Shown here: one piece after another, positions 27,001 to 36,000 of the stretch
Numbering within the stretch: the stretch's first letter is position 1
Layout: every line of letters begins with the position of its first letter
From: Euborellia annulipes
Lineage: Eukaryota; Arthropoda; Insecta; Dermaptera; Anisolabididae
Reading direction: 5' to 3'
Length of the DNA: 64,000 nucleotides
Assembly (NCBI GenBank): GCA_023213315.1
Contig: JAKCPI010001564.1
Coordinates: 62,001-126,000 of the forward strand
Translations under genes and position numbers: made by a program
The notes under the pieces: generated by a model
Database searches by the model: none
What the model saw: only the letters and a program-made list of their open reading frames with translations
Told to the model about the DNA's origin: nothing

Positions 27001-30000
27001 AACAAAATGGAAGTAAGTGAATGCAAATAGAAATGAAATTTCGAATCCGAACTCACCTAACTGGTGATCCAGTAGGATAATGGCTAGTGGCCGCCGAACT
27101 GGCAGGTCTAGATACGATTGGTGGCGATTTGGCTTTAGCGGTAGGATGCTCTTCACTAATCAGATGTTCATCATCTGATTCCTCGTGTAAAGGTGAACTC
27201 CTCTCAGGGCTGACAATCGTCGCTTTGGTGGTTGCAGGACTTGGTAATGGAACTGAAGGTTCCACCTCACTTTCCTCGGGCTCAGGTTCTATCTCTGGCT
27301 CTGGAGGCTCTGGAGGAGCAACATCTTCGGGGATCTCGATGATGCTCTCAGCTTCACATGGTTTGATCTCCGGCTCAGAATCCTCTATGGCTACCACCAC
27401 GTCTTCGACTTCAACGGGCCATCTGGAATTATTTAATCAATTTAGCCATTCAAAGGATTAAATATTTATTAAGATGATGGAGGCAGTCCAAATTTATACA
27501 GATAAAATAAGGAAACTAGTGTTTTCTTTCTTGAACAAAAAATGACAGGTTGTATGTCTTCGGTATTATTATCAATAATGTTTATTTAATGGTTTACAGG
27601 TGCGCTAAACATGTTTCGGCTACCATGAGAGCCGTCATCAGAAGAGAAAAAGGATATATAGCCTACATATGTAATAGTCTCAAGACATGATCATTTTGTC
27701 AAAACCTGTTAGAGCACCTGTAAACCAATAAATAAACATTGGAAATTATTATTTTTTTTATAATTTATATCGAAGACATTCTATCTGTCATTTTTTGTCC
27801 AAGTAAGAAAACACTAGTTTCCTTATTTTATCAATTTAAATATTTTTAATTTTTTAAAGGTTTATATTTTCAATCAAAAAAAAAAAAAATATTCAAATTC
27901 CTGGTCGTGTGATAAGAAATAACATAAAGACAAGATTATTTCATTTATTTAAAAACTACAATGCTTACAATAAGCAGCCCTTGAATAATCTGATAATAAA
28001 TTTATAATAATCGATGCCCACTGCTAACTCAACTGATTTGTCAGTTCAAATTTTCAAGTGCAAATAAAATCTAAATAATTACCTAAACCATCCTGAGGAT
28101 TCATCACTGTATAAATAAATAATGTATTTGAGGAATGTGAAAATAAATCAATTGCAATTATTATATATAATGCTGATAAATAAAAAACATCAAATCAAGG
28201 TGCCATATTGCTCCTGAAATGGAGTTGTCAAGAGCAAAGAGTAAATATAAATACTTGATACTCTTTGGTCAAGAGATGGCACTGATCAATACACATGTTT
28301 TTACTTTCTCTTACCTATGTATATATGTAACATATATATAGAGAGAAAGTATTGAATTCATGTCAAAAATTCGATGTCGAGATTTTGATGGATCTTTACG
28401 TTTTGAGGTCCCCTGAATCCAAAAAATCTGGTGTGACTGGCGCACAGCACACAACTTTCTCTTACCTTCGGTAATCGAAAGTTGTGTACTGTGCTTGTCA
28501 CACCAGATTTTTCGTGTCGAAATATATTTAGTTCCCGACAGTACGGTACATTTGAATTCAGATGTAAAATTTAGTATGGGAAAATATTTATATTTTGTTA
28601 CCATGGCAACCATTTTTCCTATCTTTCCTATGAAACACAAGAGTAAAGTGGTCTTCAGAAGATTTCAATCGCAAAATGAGAATATACATTTTAAAGAGAC
28701 ATCTAAAAAATAATTGATTTTTGAATTTAAAAAAAAATCGTTGGAGCAAATTTTGAGAAAATCGAAAAAAACTGAAAAAGTACATCAGTAAAGTACTAGT
28801 ACTCTTTGGCCGATTTTGATTAAAAGCTTATTTTTCCGGTCCCGGGAGGTGTTTAACTTAACCCATATAATCCCGGTGGTGCGAAAACGCACCATTTCGT
28901 ATATTATTATAAAATCTTATTTTTCTAAAAAAGTACTTGAAATAAATTATTGGTGTTTTTTTTATATTAAAGCCAAGACTCTATTCTCCAAGGAAATTCA
29001 CTCATTCATTTGTCAAAGTTTAATAGAAGGTCACTGGGTTTGTCTAAAGTTGTCACTAATTTTCACTTCTGAAATTTCATCGACTTCTCGAAGAAAAGAT
29101 TAAATTTCTACTTTATAATTCGCTCATATTCAAATAAAAGGTGTTTCTTATGTTTTTTAGAGAGTTACTAAATGATATCCAATAGTTAGCTATTATGTCA
29201 ATTTCTAAGTTTTAGAGATATAGGTCCATCTTTTTAAATGGTGCGAAAACGCACCACCGGGCACATGGGATATCAAAATTATCATTACTTTCCACGCCTA
29301 AACACTACGTAGCGAAGAGGAAAAAAGTGGAATTGGTCCAAATATTTGACTTGCGGATTACAAAGAAAATACACATGGATAAAAAACATTATTATTATTA
29401 GGCCTATATTATTATTTTTATTTATTTAGAGGGTAAAGGTATTTTGTTTTTGATTTAGGATTGGAACAACCTATCAAACCATTGACGCTAAACACTCCTA
29501 ACGATTGAATCCCTCTTGTTTTAGGTTTCTTACTGATTCAAATTGCAAAAAATAAATGGAGCACCCACTACTGGTTGATATGTATAATAAAAATATGGAC
29601 GGCATTGATCGTTTCGATGAAAACAACGCCGTTTATCGGCAACATAGGTATTCGTTCGAAGAAATGGTGGTGGGCAATTCTTTCTTTCTTTAGAGAATAG
29701 ATTTTTGTACCCAAAATGCCTGGCATCTGTAGAGATCTTGCAATTTGAAGCAGTAAGAAACCTAAAGCAAGAGGGATTCAATCGTTAGGAGTGTTTAGCG
29801 TCAATGGTTTGATCGGTTGTTCCAATCCTAAATCAAAAACAAAATACCTTTATCCTCTAAATAAATAAAAATAATAATAATAGGCCTAATAATAATAATG
29901 TCTATTATTCTTTTGTATTTTCTTGGTAACCCGGAAGCCAAAAATTTGGACCAATTCCATTTCCTTTCTCTTCGCTATACACTCTTATGTAGTTAATAGG

Positions 30001-33000
30001 CGGGGAACTTTTGACATCCCATGTGCCCGGTGGTGCGTTTTCGCACCATGCCCTAATTCATCTAAAAAAGGAATTGAGAAAAAAAAAATTATTTTCATGT
30101 TCTAGGACCCAATCGTGACCACATATCAAAAAATAAAAAAAATCCGTGACCAAAAAAGTTTTGGGCTTAAATGGGTTAAATATAAAATTTCAACCTCGTA
30201 GCTCAATTCCTTCATCCTTAAAATTGAACACACACCCCCACACACCACCACACCACACAGACAGACCATGTCGCGAAAACCACTTTTTTGGATTCAGGGG
30301 ATCTCAAAACGTGAAGATCCATCAAAATCTCGACATCGAATTTTTGACATGAATCCAATACTTTCTCTCTATATATATATTACATATATACATAGGTAAG
30401 AGAAAGTAAAAAGTGGTTTTCGCGACATGGTCTGTCTGTGTGTGTGTGTGTGTGTGTTCAATTTTAAGCATGAAGGAATTGAGCTATGAGGTTGAAATTT
30501 TATATTTAAGTTAAACACCCCCGGGACCGGGAAAATAAGCTTTTAATCAAAATCGGCCAAAGAGTACTAGTACTTTACTGATGTACTTTTTCAGTTTTTT
30601 TCGATTTTCTCAAAATTTGCTCCAACGATTTTTTTTTAAATTCAAAAATCAATTATTTTTTAGATTCTCTTTAAAATGTTTATTCTCATTTTGCAATTGA
30701 AATCTTCTGAAGACCACTTTACTCTTGTATTGCATAGGGAAGATAGGAGAAATGGTTGCCATGGTAACAAAATATAAATATTTTCCCATACTTATAAATT
30801 TTACATCTGAATTCAATGTTCCGTACTGTCGGGAACTAAATATATGTCGACACAAAAAATCTGGTGTGACAAGCACAGAACACAACTTTCGATTACCGAA
30901 GGGTAAGAGAAAGTTGTGTGCTGTGCGCCAGTCACACCAGATTTTTTACTTGTGAAATCAATTTTTAATCAAACTGATTAGACCTAAAAATAGATTTTAT
31001 AAAAAGATCATTTTATTTTATTGAATTAAATAACTATTATATATATTAAAATAATTTAATAATAATAATAATCTTCTCTTACTAAAGAACCATATATCTA
31101 TTGTTTTATAAAATAAAATAAAAACTATTTAAATGAAAAGAGAATATTTAATAAATGTAAAAGTTGAAAACCGATTGCTTATTCGATTGGAAATTGAATA
31201 TCAATAAATGGCATATGCTTTATCAGTAAGGAAAAATACACATACAAATATCTATATATAGGTAAATGCCACTCCCTATTTTTTTTTTTACTTTCTCTTA
31301 GCCTATATATGAAATATATAGGAGAGAAAGTATTGCGATCATGTCAAAAATTCGATGTCGAGATTTTGATGGATATACATGTTTTGAGGTCCCCTGAGTC
31401 CAAAAAAGTGGGTCCCGCAAATTGGTCTGTGTGTGTGTAGGTATGTATGTGTGTGTGTGTGTGTGTGTCTGTATGTGTGGACAGATTTTTAGCATGAAGG
31501 AATTGAGCTACCGGATTGAAATTTTATATTTAACTTAGGTACCTTCCCACACGCTCAAAATAAGCTTTTGAACAAAATCGGCCAAAAAGTACTAGTACTT
31601 TACTGATGTACTTTTCAGTTTTTTTCGATTTTCTCAAAATTCCCTCCAAGGATTTTTTTAAAATTCAAAAATCAATTATTTTTTAGATGCTCTTTAAAAT
31701 GTATATTCTCATTTTGCCGTTGAAATCTTCTGAAGACCACTTTACTCTTGTTCTTCATAGGAAAGATAGAAATGGTTGCCATGGTAACGGAATTTAAATC
31801 TTTTTCTTTTTATTAGATTAAAAATCAATTATTATTTAAATTCCCATTTTTTTTAAATTTATTTGTGTCTTTAATTGTTTCAAAGAAAACATATATGTCT
31901 CTCTCTCACTTGCAAACATTATCGTCTCTCTCTACTCTTTTTATTAAATTCCCTTTCCACCTTATCTTCGCATAGGCCTAATGTTAATTTCCTATAGGGA
32001 TTTGTATGTTAATTTCGATTCAAAAGGGGGTCCCCTTTAGAACTTTTTAGGCATTTAAAATTTTTTTTTCCAATTCTTATGAAATTTTGTATTTATTTAC
32101 GATTCTATATTGTGTATAAAATGTCCAAATATGAGATTAAAATTTTGAAAAATAACCATAGTTTATTTGAAGCAGTCAACATTTAAAATGCAAGTTTGAA
32201 ACTAAGGTGCTATCGGAAACTAAATATATCTCGACACAAAAAATCTGGTGTGACCAGCACAGTGCGCAACTTTCTCTTACCGAAGGGTAAGAGAAAGTTG
32301 TGTGCTGTGCGCCAGTCACACCAGATTTTTTCACTGAAAGTTGTTACCCCAACTCTATTGCTATTCACCAGTTGTAAGGAGAAATAAATTTTTAATGTGT
32401 GGCAAATTAACATTTTTACAATTTAAATAATTAGGTCATAATTTTTGGGGCTTTAAAATTTATATAATGTGGTAGGGAACGCACCATATCACCCTTTCTA
32501 TTGGACTTCGTTCAAGAGGAATCTATTGGTATATTTATAGTATATAGATCCAAAGGGTTACTAATTTAAATAAATCAAAATATAATTTTCTCTTTAATTA
32601 TCCAATAGATTAAACAATCAATATTATTATTATAATGGCTATTTGACTTCCTTTGCAGCCCTGAAGATGGTAGCTACAGAAATGTCAGCTTGAAGTGCCT
32701 AATAATCTAAATCAATCTAATGGTTGGAATAAAAACTGTTGAAAATAATATAGTTAATACGGCAAAAATTTACTTCTTCATTATTATTTGAAATTCCTAT
32801 CGGGATCCCCGTTCTCTCGGATAATCCGAACACCACCACTCTCCCCTCAAATAAATTTTCTGGCTACCTGGCCGGGAATGATCAAAGTCCTCCCTGTACC
32901 AAAAAACAGCTGAAACAATTTCTCTACCCGGAAGCGAAACCTCCTCATCGGGTGATTTGCTAATAGCCAAAAATATTTGTAAAAATAAAAGGTTAAATAA

Positions 33001-36000
33001 AAAAATTGAACCAATTTTTTTGTAAGTAGCCTATCTCAGACCCCGTGGGACTCAAACTTCTCGAGCCCTTCTTTTGGATTCGCTAATCCGCAATAATATT
33101 TTCTCAAAATAAAGAAATCTCTTTTTTTATAGGCTTATTTCAAAAATTATTTAAATAAATTTCATTCTTAATAGAAAAATAATAAAACAGGAAATAAGGT
33201 TTTCTTTATATGGTCTTTATTATCTATCTATAAAGTAAAAAATGGATTTTTACTCTTCCATAAAGCGGGCAATAAGCATTTAAGATATTATCTCAGTAAC
33301 CTATATTCATATTTTAAAAATGAATTAAGAGTAAAATAGTGGCGTGTAAAAAGGAAATAAAAAAAAAGACTCGAAGTAATAGCTATAATAATAGAAGCTT
33401 ACATTTTGATCAATGAAAGTGAAACAAGTTTCTCGCTTGAACGATTTCAGTGGAAATATAAGATGGGCTTCTCATTTCCATTTGGTTGCTCGTAAAAATG
33501 TATTCATATAAAGTCAAGGAAATGGAGAAATTCATGTGTCAGAAAGGGGAAAAAAAGGGTCCGAATAAAATCGACGTTTTGTTTTTATTATATAAGTTTG
33601 GGGGATTAAATGAATTTTAAATTGAAAAATTGGTTTTTATATTAAGAAGTATATATATATATTTTTTTAAATTAATGTGTGATGAAATGCTCCATTTCTG
33701 TTGTGATTATTATAAGATGAAGGTGTCAAGCCGACGAAATCGATCGCGACAAAGTTTATTAAATATTTCTACTAAAAGATTCTGTCATTTCTAAATAATT
33801 AATTAGTTTTACTCTATACAGTAGTCTTGCTAATCCAGACTTCAATACTCTGACATACCGGCTTATCCGGAGTGTTAAAAAGCCACTTCTTGGCGGTATT
33901 GCAGAAAAAATGGGGCAATTTAAGAAAACAAAGTGTCATTACAGATTTTTCAAGAGATAAATATTAAATAGCGATGAGAAGTGGCTGTAGACTTTAAAAT
34001 GGATATAGGAGACGTAGCAGCCAAGGAATTAAATAAAAGACTTTTGGTGGATGAGTTAGTGCAGGGGTGTATATAAGGGGGGGGGGGCCCCCCCCGAAAT
34101 TTCCCAAACACATATACAGACAACAACGCAACAAATTTTTCCGCAGGATGGAAAACTTTGGTTCCGCAAAGGAAAAAATGTTCCGCAAAAAATTTCGTGT
34201 GAAAAAAAATTTAGTTTCTTAAAAAAAAAAATTTTCCGCAGAAAAATTTTCAGTTCGGGCCCCCCCCCCGAAAAAAATTTCTATATACGCCCCTGAGTTA
34301 GTGGCTGTAGATTTGTAATGTTGGAGTTGCAAGGATGCAGCCAAGAAGGATTTGGACATATGAAAACACCAATTCCAATATGAGACGTTTCGGCGAAAAT
34401 TTTATTTAGCCATCTTCAGTCGTTTAGGAATTTTCATGTTTATATTCAAATATGAACATGTGTCATTTGGCCAAGTCGGTTTTTTTTAAATGATCATTTA
34501 CTTCGAAACTCTCTGAGCCATTGTCATCGAAATTGAATTTTACATGATTAACAGTATTATTTTTAATTATACAATATTTATTTGTATTTGTATTCTAACA
34601 ATTAAGGTCGTGATTTGCGACCGAAACATCGACGATTGATTAATTAAATAAAAGTCTTTAAATAATCCCTTGGCTGCTCGTCTCCTAAATCCAAGATAAA
34701 TATTAAATTTTGCATCATATTATATGTTTCAGATAATCTGGAATTTTCAGAATCCGGCATAGGAACCCGTTTAGGCCAGATTAGTAAGACTCTACTGTAT
34801 TTTAAATCAGGGATGGCCAACCCAAATGATCTTTTGCACTTTAGCCATTATAATAAAATAAATATATTTTGTAAAAGTGGGATGAATATCGCGGGTCGGA
34901 ATAATGTTCAAGACGGGTTGGCCACTCCTGTTTTAAATTATACTAATTGCTACCTAGGGGCGTTCAACAAGTTGATTTCTCGGGGCCACCTACCCGAGGT
35001 TTGGCCGCTCGCCCAATCCCTTTTTTTTTTAATTTTCATTTAAATATTTCCTTTATATAGCGGAATAAATTATCCCCCTCCCTTAAGTCAGGGCGCGGTG
35101 CCAGCCACAGGCTTGTATTAATATAAATTTATAGATTAGACACTGTTTAAAATTTAATGATAAATCACATTCATACAAATTTTCTTTTCAATGGATGGAT
35201 ATTTTAAATTAAAAAACGTAAATAGGTCACCTCACTTCCTTAATATCAAACAAACATGTTGCTATTTTAATCATTAACTGAATAATTTTCCCCTGCATAA
35301 CAGAATAATTAAATGCCTATTAATGGAAATGTAAATAAAGAATTTTTATGCCTTAGTTAATTATCTTGATATTTATAGCTTAATGAAAGGTTTTTTACTT
35401 TTTTTTTTTTGTAAATAATCAAAGTTATTAAATCTTTCGTTACATTAATGTATGAGAGAGAAAATCACCCTACGTAACACTTTGAAATGAGGGATAAAGG
35501 ATCTTAAAAAAAATAAACTTGAGGAACTTTTTACTGAACGTCGAAATTGGTTTTAGAGGGTTTCAGAGGTCACATTACAAAGAAACGGTCCTCCTAAAAG
35601 ATCAGGAAGTGCCATGGACCTGTTTGTTCCCTCTTTTGATCACATCTAATATTGGGTTTCATGAAGTTGAAGGAATGATTTTTCAAATTTAGACATTATC
35701 TTATGGAACTTCTATCTGCTAAAACGAGTATAGACAGATTACACTGTGCTACAAAATGAAACTTTTTTTCTGGCCCCGAGAAAATTCCTTCAGTTTTAAG
35801 TAAAATGACCTCCTGAATCCAAATATGACCTTCGTTTTCCCCCAGCACGTACCGTTTTCGGGGGGTAGCCCCCTACTTATTTCCACCCCTTTTCGTTAAT
35901 TATAGGGCCACGAAAAAAATTTGGAGGGATGAAAAGGAATATTTTAGCCTTTACATTTCTTCAGAAGGTCTAGAGAAGTGAAAAGTTAAAAAACATTAAC

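Larger units (their letters stand above)
33970..34695. mobile_element. Hammerhead-bearing element inside Tigger
   Basis: Flanked by ATAAATATTAAAT (33957-33969 and about 34696-34708). The left end GATGAGAAGTGGCTGTAGAC is repeated after the hAT insertion as GTTAGTGGCTGTAGATTTG, so two partial units stand in tandem. The right end (GGCTGCTCGTCTCC) is complementary to the left (GGAGACGTAGCAGCC). Confidence 0.65.
33829..34797. mobile_element. pogo/Tigger-type element, host of nested insertions
   Basis: TIRs CAGTAGTCTTGCTAATCCAG / CAGTAGAGTCTTACTAATCT with TA on both outer sides (33827-33828, 34798-34799). Interrupted by a hammerhead-bearing element (about 33970-34695), itself interrupted by a hAT MITE. 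Confidence 0.7.

Noticed and set aside
29530..29781. piggyBac transposase fragment on the minus strand
   Set aside because: A cysteine-containing 83-codon frame sits in the right place, but no catalytic Asp motif or clear similarity could be seen, and it lies within a palindrome.
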